Shown here piece by piece: positions 55,970-63,558 of a stretch of 64,000 bases of DNA (its first letter is position 1; each line of letters starts with the position of its first letter). Below the pieces are notes generated by a model. It did not search any database, was not told the DNA's origin, and saw only the letters and a list, made by a program, of their open reading frames with translations. The position numbers and the translations under genes were made by a program. Origin of the DNA: Phosphoribacter sp037045055 (GTDB lineage: Bacteria; Actinomycetota; Actinomycetes; Actinomycetales; Dermatophilaceae). The stretch is taken from contig JBAOHJ010000003.1 of NCBI GenBank assembly GCA_037045055.1, positions 744,001 through 808,000 on the forward strand. The letters run 5' to 3'.

Positions 55970-56362
55970 TCACTTGAGCGTGACGGTGGCCCCGGCGCTC
56001 TCCAGCTGCTCCTTGGCCTTGTCGGCCGCGGCCTTGTCGACCTTCTCCAGGACCGCCTTCGGGGCGCCGTCGACGAGGTCCTTGGCCTCCTTGAGGCCCA
56101 GGCTGGTCAGCGCGCGGACCTCCTTGATGACCTGGATCTTCTTCTCGCCGGCGGCCTCGAGGACGACGTCGAACTCGTCCTTCTCCTCCTCGGCCGGGGC
56201 CTCGGCCGCGCCGCCGCCCGCGCCGGGGGCCGCGGCCAGCGCCACGGGGGCCGCGGCGGTGACCCCGAAGGTCTCCTCGAACTGCTTGACGAACTCGGAC
56301 AGCTCGATGAGGGTCATCTCCTTGAATGCCTCGAGGAGCTCGTCGGTGCTGAGCTTGGCCAT
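55970..56362 (-). CDS. rplL: 50S ribosomal protein L7/L12 (bL12)
   Basis: 130 residues. N-terminal dimer domain (STDELLEAFKEMTLIELSEF), an Ala/Gly hinge, and the C-terminal KTPVIL-like factor-binding domain (KKIQVIKEVRALTSLGLKEA, KDLVDGAPKAVLE). It recruits elongation factors to the stalk. 64 bp after rplJ. Confidence 0.98.
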   Translation of the reverse strand: MAKLSTDELLEAFKEMTLIELSEFVKQFEETFGVTAAAPVALAAAPGAGGGAAEAPAEEEKDEFDVVLEAAGEKKIQVIKEVRALTSLGLKEAKDLVDGAPKAVLEKVDKAAADKAKEQLESAGATVTLK

Positions 56363-56426
56363 GGTGGGCGTTCCTTCCTGGGTATGCCGTGAGTGGCTTC
56401 GGTGTGCGGCTGCGACCCGAGCGGGC

Positions 56427-57134
56427 TCAGCCGTCGTCGCCACCCGTGGCGACGTCGGTGGGTGTGTCGGTGGTGGTGTCGGACGGCCCTGCGACCTCGT
56501 CCTGCGGCACGGCGTCCTGCGCGACGGACTCCTGCGCAGCGGCGTCCTGCGCGACGGAGTCCTGCGCTGCGGCGTCCTGCGGGAGGGAGTCCTGCGGCCC
56601 GCCGTCCTGGACCGGTCCCTGGGCCTGGACCTTGGCCCGCAGGGCCTCGACCAGACGGGCCGTCTGCGACAGCGGGGCCGCGAACAGCGAGACCGCGGTG
56701 CTCAGCGAGGCGTTCATCGCCCCGGCCAGCTTGGCCAGCAAGACCTCCCGCGACTCCAGGTCGGCCAGCTTGGCGATGTCGGCGGCGGTGAGCGGCCGGC
56801 CGTCCAGGACCCCACTCTTGATCACCAGCATCGGGTTGGCCTTGGCGAAGTCGCGCAACCCCTTGGCCGTCTCGACCGGGTCGCCGGTGACGAACGCGAG
56901 CGCCGACGGCCCGACCAGCTGCCCGTCGAAGGCGCTCACCCCGGCCTGCTTGGCGGCCAGCTCGGTGAGGGTGTTCTTCACCACGGCATACGTCGCGTGC
57001 TCGCGGATCGAGTTGCGCAAGGCGGTGAGCTGCTTGACGCTCAGCCCGCGGTACTCGGTGAGCACGACCGCCCCGGAGCTGCGGAACCGCTGCGCCAGAT
57101 CGGCGATGGCAGCGGATTTCGCGGCGGTGGCCAT
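56427..57134 (-). CDS. rplJ: 50S ribosomal protein L10 (uL10) with repetitive C-terminal extension
   Basis: 235 residues, against ~170-180 normally. The L10 globular and stalk helix parts (SSGAVVLTEYRGLSVKQLTA ... LAKLAGAMNASLSTAVSLFA) are complete to ~residue 175. Residues ~181-215 are seven pentapeptides built on QD(S/A)xx, then a Thr/Asp-rich tail. The extension lies beyond the L12-binding helix, so it should not block stalk assembly. A GGCATAC word at 56985 encodes ATYAVV. Confidence 0.96.
   Translation of the reverse strand: MATAAKSAAIADLAQRFRSSGAVVLTEYRGLSVKQLTALRNSIREHATYAVVKNTLTELAAKQAGVSAFDGQLVGPSALAFVTGDPVETAKGLRDFAKANPMLVIKSGVLDGRPLTAADIAKLADLESREVLLAKLAGAMNASLSTAVSLFAAPLSQTARLVEALRAKVQAQGPVQDGGPQDSLPQDAAAQDSVAQDAAAQESVAQDAVPQDEVAGPSDTTTDTPTDVATGGDDG
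56490..56594. repeat. 15-bp tandem repeats encoding the L10 tail
   Basis: Seven successive 15-bp units, each built on (C/G)TCCTGCG or its variants, encode QDSLP, QDAAA, QDSVA, QDAAA, QESVA, QDAVP, QDEVA. Copy number is likely to differ between strains. Confidence 0.8.
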
Positions 57135-57332
57135 CGGGCCTCCTTCGTCGGTGTGGTCCTCCGGCGAGGGCCCGGCACGAGAGAGCCCCGAGCGCGCGGC
57201 GCACGGGGCTGGGGGCGGCATACGGACATGCGTGCCGGTCAACGTCGTGGCCTGCGCTGGCGGCCCGCTGGTGGCGGGACCTTCGATCCCCAGGCTGGGC
57301 CCGGGGACAACCGGCGGTCATCGGTCGGGGAC
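57135..57332 (-). promoter_or_regulatory. Probable L10 leader RNA
   Basis: The ~190-nt transcript between the rplJ promoter and rplJ contains several stems: GCCCCGAGCGC ... GCACGGGGC (57185-57209) near the 3' end, and upstream GGTCCCGCC/AGCGGGCC with GCGCAGGCC, similar to actinobacterial L10 leaders that bind the L10-L12 complex for autogenous control. The assignment rests on position and stem content, not on a covariance search. Confidence 0.4.
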
Positions 57333-57362
57333 AGCGTACGGGCCGGCCCCGGCGCGGGTCAA
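57333..57362 (-). promoter_or_regulatory. rplJL promoter
   Basis: Minus strand -35 TTGACC (57362-57357), 18-bp spacer, -10 TACGCT (57338-57333): the best SigA match in the window. The -35 overlaps the end of oxyR. Unlike rplM, S10, str and infA it uses a TTGAC-type element. Confidence 0.65.
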
Positions 57363-58324
57363 AACGCGGTGGGTCGGTGCCTCGGCGCCGGCGTCTGGCC
57401 GCCCTCGGCCGGGGGCGCCAGCGGGTGGACCAGGTCCGCAGGCAGGTCGCGCAGCACCGTGGCGACCTCGGGCAGCACCTGGCGGAACACACTGGTGCGT
57501 CGCCAGAGCAGGGCGAGGTCGCGATGCGGGGTCGGGTCGCCGAACCGGCGCAGGACCAGGGTGGGCGAGGGCGGCACCGGTGGGCACACCGACAACATCG
57601 GCAGCAGGGTCACCCCGACGCCGGCGCCGACCATGTGCCGCAGGGTCTCCAGGCTGGTCGCGCGGAACTCGTCGTACTCCTGACCGCCGACCAGGCGGCA
57701 TACCGCCAGGGCCTGGTCGCGCAGGCAGTGGCCCTCCGCCAGCAGCAGCACCCGCTCACCGGCCAGCGCCGAGGGCGCCACCGCGCCGGTGCCGGCGGCG
57801 AGGGGGTGCCCGGCCGGCACCGCCAGGACGAAGTCCTCCCGGAAGAGCGGCTCGGCGACCAGGGCCTCGTCGTCCACCGGGAGGGCGAGCACCGCGGCGT
57901 CGAGGCGCCCGGAGCTCAGCTGGTCGAGCAGGACGGCGGTCTTGTCCTCGACGAGCAGCAGCTCGAGATCGGGCAGCCGACGGCCCAGGGAGGGCACGAC
58001 GTGGGGCAGCAGGTAGGGCGCGAGGGTCGGGAAGGCGCCCAGTCGCAGGGTGCCCGAGCGGGGGTCGCGGGCCTGGCGGGCGAGGCCCCGGATGGCCTCG
58101 GCCTCGGCGAGGATGTCGCGGGCCCGCGCGGCGATGGCCTGCCCGGTCGCGGTGAGCATGACCTGCCGAGGGCTGCGCTCCACGAGCTCGGCGCCCAGCT
58201 CGGCCTCGAGCTTCTTCAGCTGCATCGACAGGGTCGGTTGGCTGACGAAGCAGGCCTGCGCCGCGCGGCCGAAGTGTCGGTGGTCGGCGACCGCGACGAG
58301 GTACTGCAGGTCCCGCAGGTTCAT
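57359..58324 (-). CDS. oxyR: Hydrogen peroxide sensor OxyR (LysR family)
   Basis: 321 residues. N-terminal LysR HTH (MNLRDLQYLVAVADHRHFGR AAQACFVSQPTLSMQLKKLE across ~1-60); C-terminal receiver with C200 in EGHCLRDQ and C209 in ALAVCRL, spaced as Cys199/Cys208 of E. coli OxyR, which form the peroxide-induced disulfide. It is next to ahpF and ahpC in the same direction, so it probably controls them from the sites upstream of ahpC. The codon for C209 lies inside a GTATGCC-family word (57697). Confidence 0.95.
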   Translation of the reverse strand: MNLRDLQYLVAVADHRHFGRAAQACFVSQPTLSMQLKKLEAELGAELVERSPRQVMLTATGQAIAARARDILAEAEAIRGLARQARDPRSGTLRLGAFPTLAPYLLPHVVPSLGRRLPDLELLLVEDKTAVLLDQLSSGRLDAAVLALPVDDEALVAEPLFREDFVLAVPAGHPLAAGTGAVAPSALAGERVLLLAEGHCLRDQALAVCRLVGGQEYDEFRATSLETLRHMVGAGVGVTLLPMLSVCPPVPPSPTLVLRRFGDPTPHRDLALLWRRTSVFRQVLPEVATVLRDLPADLVHPLAPPAEGGQTPAPRHRPTAF

Positions 58325-58358
58325 CCCCGACCCCCGCCGGTATGCCGCGGCGGCATCG

Positions 58359-59969
58359 TCACGCCGTGGCGGCGGCGACGACTGGGGCGGCGGGCACCGC
58401 CGCCGCGGACTCCTCCGGCGCGCTGGTGCGGATGAGGTGGTCGAACGCGCCGAGGGCTGCGGTCGCCCCGGCCCCGAGGCTGACGACGATCTGCTTGTAG
58501 GGCACCGTCGTGCAGTCCCCGGCGGCGAAGACGCCGGGCACCGAGGTGTGACCACGGTCGTCGACGACGATCTCCTTGCGCTCGCTGAGCGCCACCGCCG
58601 TGCCGAGCCACTCGGTGTTGGGCAGCAGGCCGATCTGGACGAACACCCCCTCCAGGTCGATATGCCGGGCCGCGCCGCTGACCCGGTCCTCGTAGTCCAG
58701 GCCGGTGACCCGCTCGTCGCCGACGACCTGCGTGGTCGTCGCGGACAGGATGACCTCGACGTTGGGCAGGCTGTGCAGCTTGCGTTGCAGGACCGCGTCG
58801 GCGCGCAGCTCGTCGAGGAACTCCAGGACGGTGACGTGCCCGACGACCCCGGCCAGGTCGATGGCCGCCTCGATGCCGGAGTTGCCCCCGCCGACGACCG
58901 CGACCCGCTTGCCCTTGAAGAGCGGCCCGTCGCAGTGCGGGCAGAACGTCACGCCCTTGTTGCGGAAGTCCTCCTCGCCGGGCACGCCCATGTGCCGCCA
59001 CCGGGCGCCGGTGGCGAGCACGACGGTGCGGGCCCGCAGCGTCGCGCCCCCCTCGAGGGGGACCTGGATCAAACCCTCGGGCGCGGCGGCGGGCACCAGG
59101 GACCTGGCCCGCTGGTTGCCGACGATCTCCACGTCGTAGCTCTCGACGTGGGCCTGCAGGGCGGCGGCGAGCTGGGGCCCCTCGGTGTAGGGCACCGAGA
59201 CGAAGTTCTCGATGCCGACGGTGTCGAGCACCTGGCCGCCGAAGCGCTCGGTCACCAGCCCGGTGCGGATGCCCTTGCGCGCGGCATACACGGCCGCCGC
59301 GGCCCCGGCCGGGCCGCCCCCGACGACGAGCACGTCGAAGGGCTCCATGGCGTCGATGCGGGCGGTCTGCGCGGCGACCGTGCCCGGGTCGAGCCTGGCG
59401 AGGATCTCCTCGACGGTCATCCGGCCTTGGCCGAACAGCTCGCCGTTGCGCAAGACCGTCGGCACGGCCTGCACGGCGTGCGCCTCGATCTCGTCCTGGA
59501 AGGCCCCGCCCTCGATAGCCACGTGCCCGATCCGCGGGTTGAGCACACTCATGGCGTTGAGCGCCTGGACCACGTCGGGGCAGTTCTGGCAGGTCAGGGA
59601 CATGTACGTCTCGAAGTGGTGCTCGCCCTCGACGGCCCGGATCGCCGCCACGGTGTCGTCGGACAGCTTCGGGGCGACGCCGCCGACCTGCAGCAGGGCC
59701 AGCACCAGGGAGGTGAACTCGTGCCCTAGCGGCAGCCCGGCGAAGCGCACCGACACCTCCGAGCCCGGGCGCCGGACGGCGAACGACGGGGTGCGCACGT
59801 CCGGCGCCGTGACGACGGTGACGCGGTCGGACAGGGCCGCGATCTCGTCGAGCAGCTCGCGGGTCTGGGCGGACAGGCGGCCCTCGTCGAGGCTGGCGGC
59901 CAGCTCGACGGGCTCGGTGACGCGCTCGAGGAAGGTCTTGAGCTGGGCAGTGAGGGTGGCGTCGAGCAC
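58359..59969 (-). CDS. ahpF: Alkyl hydroperoxide reductase subunit F
   Basis: 536 residues from GTG. Two N-terminal thioredoxin-like folds with C127/C130 (LTCQNCPD), FAD-binding DVLVVGGGPAGAAAAVYAAR at ~212, redox C343/C346 in FCPHCDGPLFKGKR, and NAD(P)H site VAVVGGGNSGIEAAIDLAG. It is the AhpF form, not plain thioredoxin reductase. It reduces AhpC with NAD(P)H. It lies 115 bp after ahpC with a hairpin in the gap. Confidence 0.95.
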   Translation of the reverse strand: MLDATLTAQLKTFLERVTEPVELAASLDEGRLSAQTRELLDEIAALSDRVTVVTAPDVRTPSFAVRRPGSEVSVRFAGLPLGHEFTSLVLALLQVGGVAPKLSDDTVAAIRAVEGEHHFETYMSLTCQNCPDVVQALNAMSVLNPRIGHVAIEGGAFQDEIEAHAVQAVPTVLRNGELFGQGRMTVEEILARLDPGTVAAQTARIDAMEPFDVLVVGGGPAGAAAAVYAARKGIRTGLVTERFGGQVLDTVGIENFVSVPYTEGPQLAAALQAHVESYDVEIVGNQRARSLVPAAAPEGLIQVPLEGGATLRARTVVLATGARWRHMGVPGEEDFRNKGVTFCPHCDGPLFKGKRVAVVGGGNSGIEAAIDLAGVVGHVTVLEFLDELRADAVLQRKLHSLPNVEVILSATTTQVVGDERVTGLDYEDRVSGAARHIDLEGVFVQIGLLPNTEWLGTAVALSERKEIVVDDRGHTSVPGVFAAGDCTTVPYKQIVVSLGAGATAALGAFDHLIRTSAPEESAAAVPAAPVVAAATA

Positions 59970-60038
59970 GGCGTCGGCTCCTGGTTCGGGTGGTGCGGAT
60001 CGGTTGGCGTGAGGGCGGACCGGCCGGACGGCACGGCC

Positions 60039-60084
60039 CCGGTATGCCGGGCGGCGGCACACCGGGGCCGGCGCGGCATACCGG
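60039..60084 (-). terminator. GTATGCC/GGCATAC inverted pair just after ahpC
   Basis: Arms CCGGTATGCCG (60039-60049) and CGGCATACCGG (60074-60084) are exact complements, and abut the ahpC stop. A third, decayed GGCACACC lies between them. A partial terminator would give more AhpC than AhpF, as expected for this system. Confidence 0.65.
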
Positions 60085-60648
60085 TCAGATCTTGCCGACC
60101 AGGTCCAGCGACGGGGCCAGGGTCTGCGCGCCCTCCTCCCACTTGGCCGGGCAGACCTCACCGGGGTGGCTGCGCACGTACTGCGCCGCCTTGACCTTGC
60201 GGACCAGCTCGGCGGCGTTGCGCCCGACGCCCTCGCAGGTGATCTCCATGACCTGGATGACCCCGTCGGGGTCGACGAGGAAGGTGCCCCGGTCGGCCAG
60301 GCCGGCGCCCTCGCGCATCACGCCGAAGTTCGTCGTGATGGCGCCGTTCGGGTCGCCCACCATGTAGTAGTCGATCTTGCCGATCGTGTCGGAGGAGCTG
60401 TGCCAGGCCTTGTGGACGAAGTGGGTGTCGGTGGACACCGAGAACACCTCGACGCCGAGCGCGGACAGCTCGGCGTAGTGGTCGGCCATGTCGCCGAGCT
60501 CGGTCGGGCACACGAAGGTGAAGTCCGCCGGGTAGAAGAAGAAGATCGACCACTTACCCAGGGCGTCGGCCTCGGTGACGTCGACGAACGCGCCGCTCTT
60601 GAACGCGGTCGCCGAGAAGGGCTGGATCGTGCTGCCGATGATTCCCAT
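60085..60648 (-). CDS. ahpC: Alkyl hydroperoxide reductase subunit C (peroxiredoxin)
   Basis: 187 residues, the classical length. MGIIGSTIQPFSATAFKSGA, peroxidatic C47 in DFTFVCPTEL, resolving C166 in EVCPAKW. It reduces H2O2 and organic peroxides in the cytoplasm. The ATG at MGII is chosen over an in-frame start 45 bp upstream, because AhpC proteins begin there. The upstream region is AT-rich with OxyR-like sites. Confidence 0.97.
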   Translation of the reverse strand: MGIIGSTIQPFSATAFKSGAFVDVTEADALGKWSIFFFYPADFTFVCPTELGDMADHYAELSALGVEVFSVSTDTHFVHKAWHSSSDTIGKIDYYMVGDPNGAITTNFGVMREGAGLADRGTFLVDPDGVIQVMEITCEGVGRNAAELVRKVKAAQYVRSHPGEVCPAKWEEGAQTLAPSLDLVGKI

Positions 60649-60685
60649 GGACGTTGAGCACCTCGCTGTAGGTCGCGGATTGACG

Positions 60686-60732
60686 ATAGTCATTCTATAT
60701 TGAAAGCACTCCTATTGCCACCTGCTCTCTAT
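60686..60732 (-). promoter_or_regulatory. Candidate OxyR-binding region upstream of ahpC
   Basis: ATAG-N5-CTAT lies at 60686-60698 and CTAT recurs at 60695, 60712 and 60729, exactly 17 bp apart. OxyR sites are made of ATAG/CTAT quarter sites, and the region is the most AT-rich of the neighbourhood. It lies 38-84 bp before the ahpC start. Confidence 0.5.
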
Positions 60733-60771
60733 CGCTAGCGTCGATGGCCGCGATAGGTCCGCTCGATGGGG

Positions 60772-61836
60772 TCAGCTCGCCTCCCCCTTGTCGGTGACCC
60801 CCGCCGCGTCGAAGGTGGCCACCTCCCGCAGCACCCGGGCCGCGGACTGCACCATCGGGACGGCCAGGGCACCCCCCGAGCCTTCGCCGAGGCGCAGCTC
60901 GAGGTCGACCAGCGGACGCAGCCCCAGACTGTCGAGGGCCGCGCTCGCCCCGGGCTCCGCCGAGCGGTGCCCGGCCACCCAGTAGTCGGCCGCGACCGGG
61001 GCCAGGGCGCGAGCCACGAGCGCGGCCGAGCAGGCGATCACCCCGTCGAGGAGCACCGGCACGCGGCGGGCCGCCCCGGCCAGCAGCAGGCCCACCAGGG
61101 CGGCATGCTCCAGCCCGCCCACCTGGGCCAGCGCCTCGAGCGGATCGGCCGGCGAGACCCCACGGGCCACGGCCTGCTGGACGACGGCGACCTTGCGGGC
61201 CAGGGTGGCCTCGTCGACGCCGGTCCCCCGGCCGGTCACCGCCGCGGCCGGCAGACCGGTGAAGACGGCGACCAGCGCGGCGGAGGCGGTCGTATTGGCG
61301 ATCCCCATGTCGCCGGTGACCAGCAGCTGACAGCCGTCGGCCACCAGGCCGTCGGCGACCTCGATGCCGACCTCGATCGCGGCCAGAGCCTGTTGCGTGC
61401 TCATCGCCGGGCCGAGGGACAGATCCGCCGTGCCGCGGGCGACCTTGCGCGAGAGCAGTCCCGGCGCGTCCGGCAGGTCGGCGGCGACCCCGACGTCGAC
61501 GACGACGACCTGGGCACCGACCTGGCGGGCCAGCGCGTTGACCACCGCTCCCCCGGCCAGCAGGTTGCCGACCATCTGGGCGGTGACCTCCTGTGGCCAG
61601 GGCGTGACGCCCTGGGCGTGGACCCCGTGGTCGCCGGCGAAGACCGCGATCGCCACCCGCTGCGGCTGCGGCGGCGGGCAGGTGGCGTAGATGCCGGCGA
61701 GCGCGCAGCCGAGGTCCTCGAGCGGGCCCAGCGAGCCGGGCGGCTTGGTGAGCACGGTATGCCGCTGCCGGGCCGCGTCGACGTCGGGGCCCGACAGGGG
61801 CTGGATCCGCTCGAGAGTCCGCTGCAGTGGCGACAC
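60772..61836 (-). CDS. cobT: Nicotinate-nucleotide-dimethylbenzimidazole phosphoribosyltransferase
   Basis: 354 residues from GTG. KPPGSLGPLEDLGCALAGI, FAGDHGVHAQGVTPWPQEVT, TGDMGIANTTASAALVA and the catalytic Glu of LGEGSGGALA are clear. It makes alpha-ribazole-phosphate for the lower ligand of cobalamin. No other cobalamin gene is in the window. Divergent function from its neighbours; it follows the lipoprotein gene by 9 bp. Confidence 0.95.
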   Translation of the reverse strand: MSPLQRTLERIQPLSGPDVDAARQRHTVLTKPPGSLGPLEDLGCALAGIYATCPPPQPQRVAIAVFAGDHGVHAQGVTPWPQEVTAQMVGNLLAGGAVVNALARQVGAQVVVVDVGVAADLPDAPGLLSRKVARGTADLSLGPAMSTQQALAAIEVGIEVADGLVADGCQLLVTGDMGIANTTASAALVAVFTGLPAAAVTGRGTGVDEATLARKVAVVQQAVARGVSPADPLEALAQVGGLEHAALVGLLLAGAARRVPVLLDGVIACSAALVARALAPVAADYWVAGHRSAEPGASAALDSLGLRPLVDLELRLGEGSGGALAVPMVQSAARVLREVATFDAAGVTDKGEAS

Positions 61837-61845
61837 GGGCGCCGG

Positions 61846-62565
61846 TCAGCCCAGCGCTCGGGGCGGCCCGACCTGGTCGGCCGGCGGGGCGGCGATGGTC
61901 ACGGGGGTCCCCCACTCGGAGTACACCGTGATCACCTTGACCCCGGCGAGCGTGCCGATCTGCTTGGCCGGGCGATCGCTGGAGTCGAGCCAGACGTCGA
62001 CCTCTGGCCCGCCGGTGGTGGCGCTGGCACTGCCGGCCCCGGTGAGCTTGTAGTGGGTGAGGCCGCCCTCGGTGCCCACGAGAGTCGCCGCGAAGCCCTT
62101 GAGCGCCTCGATCTGCTGACGCGGATCGGTGGTGCCCGACAGCCGCGCACTGATCTGCTTGCTGACCGCGTCGGTGGCGTCGGGGTCGATCTTCACCCAG
62201 GGCGCCCCGTTGGCCGACGGGAACATCGCGCTCTTGATGTAGAAGGTGCCGCCGACGGCGACGACGTCCATGGGCTGCCCGCCGACTGTCAGCGTGCCCT
62301 TGGAGTCCAGCGTCCCGTTCTTGGCGATGGAGTAGAGGGTCTCGCCGGTCAGGGCGAGCCCCGCCCCGCCCCCCTCGGTGGTGACCACGCCCTTGCCGCT
62401 GCCGGCCTTGGTCATCGCCTCGACCATCCTCGCCCCGATGACGGCGCCGTCGATCGTCGAGGTAGTCGCCGTGGTCGAGGTGGCCGTGGTGGTCGGCGAG
62501 GAGGTGCAGGCCCCCAGACCGACCAGGGCCGAGACGCTGAGCAGGACGAGCAGGCGACTCTTCAC
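61846..62565 (-). CDS. LppX/LprG-like lipoprotein
   Basis: 239 residues from GTG. Signal peptide KSRLLVLLSVSALVGLGAC with lipobox Cys C20, a Thr/Ser-rich linker, then a half-barrel-like domain with KGVVTTEGGGAGLALTGETL, VAVGGTFYIKSA and PAKQIGTLAGVKVITVYSEW, which fits the LppX/LprAFG family that carries lipids across the cell wall in mycobacteria. Anchored outside the membrane. It may be cotranscribed with cobT. Family assignment is by pattern, not by search. Confidence 0.8.
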   Translation of the reverse strand: MKSRLLVLLSVSALVGLGACTSSPTTTATSTTATTSTIDGAVIGARMVEAMTKAGSGKGVVTTEGGGAGLALTGETLYSIAKNGTLDSKGTLTVGGQPMDVVAVGGTFYIKSAMFPSANGAPWVKIDPDATDAVSKQISARLSGTTDPRQQIEALKGFAATLVGTEGGLTHYKLTGAGSASATTGGPEVDVWLDSSDRPAKQIGTLAGVKVITVYSEWGTPVTIAAPPADQVGPPRALG

Positions 62566-62742
62566 GCGGGACCCCCTGAGTGGTGGAGTTGTTCTCGTCG
62601 GCGAAAGTACCAGCAGCAAGCGCCAGGGTCGCGCCCGGCCGTGGCGGACCGGGAGCCGCCGAGGACGTCGACCGCCGGGGGCACCTCGTCGCAGCTCCCC
62701 GGGTCGCCGACCTAGGCACCGCCGGGATTGCTCCGCTGGGCC

Positions 62743-63404
62743 CTACTGCCAGAGCACATAGTCGAAGCTCAGTTGCGGGTCGCCGACCGTGGGGACGGCC
62801 GTGACATGCAGAGCCGCGACATGGTCGGCCTTGGTGAGCAGGCAGATCGTGGATCCTGGCGTCACCGGGTCGAGGCTGAGCAGGAAGTCGACATCGTTGG
62901 GCACGCTCAGAGCTGCCACGCAGGCGGCCCGGTCGGAGCCGCCCCGGGCCAAGGCGACGCTGTGGCCGTAGATGGTGCGCACGGAGTAGTCGCGGTCGTG
63001 ATCCACCGTGAACTCGGTGGTGGGCAACGAGTTCGAGCTCGCGACCAGGCCGACGGTGAGGTCCGCGAACTGGCCGACCCGCACGCTCATCGACCCCGTC
63101 GCGAGGACCTGCCCGCTCGGCTGCACGGTGGGTCGGACCGGGTCGGTGCGCCCGGCGCCCGCCGCCGCCGGCGGGACCGATACGCGCTCCCCCCCGACCG
63201 ACCCGTCGGAGACGGCGCTCGTGCTCGCCGCGGTGGTCGACGACCCGGGTGTGTCGCGAGCGGACCGCACCACCCCACCACGGCGACGATCGCCGTGAGC
63301 AGGGCCGCCAAACCGGTGAGAATCCCCGGGAGGGTCGTCCAATAGCGGATGAACCCACGTTCACCGGATGGCTGACCGGAGGTCTCGGCCGGCTTCGCCG
63401 TCAT
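62743..63404 (-). pseudogene. Single-TM membrane protein, apparently frameshifted
   Basis: Frame 1 from ATG: MTAKPAETSGQPSGERGFIR, YWTTLPGILTGLAALLTAIV (transmembrane), breaking near 63280 in a G-rich run (GTGGTGGGGTGGTG). Frame 2 then gives VVRSARDTPGSSTTAASTSA and a soluble domain ending DPQLSFDYVLWQ. A single-base change in the run would join them to ~220 residues. N-terminal YWTTLPGILTGLAAL is common in actinobacterial membrane-anchored proteins. The outer domain is not one I recognise. It lies between rplA and the lipoprotein gene. Confidence 0.6.
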
Positions 63405-63558
63405 CGCCACCACCCCCTGGGGACGCCCTCACCACCACTGTAGGACGTCCCCACCATGGCGACTATTCGGGCGTCGGCAAGGTGCCCGGCCGGCGGTCCC
63501 GAGGCGCCCCGGCGGTGGTCCCCCTACGCCGGGGGTCGCCCGTGCGCCGCGCCCACCC

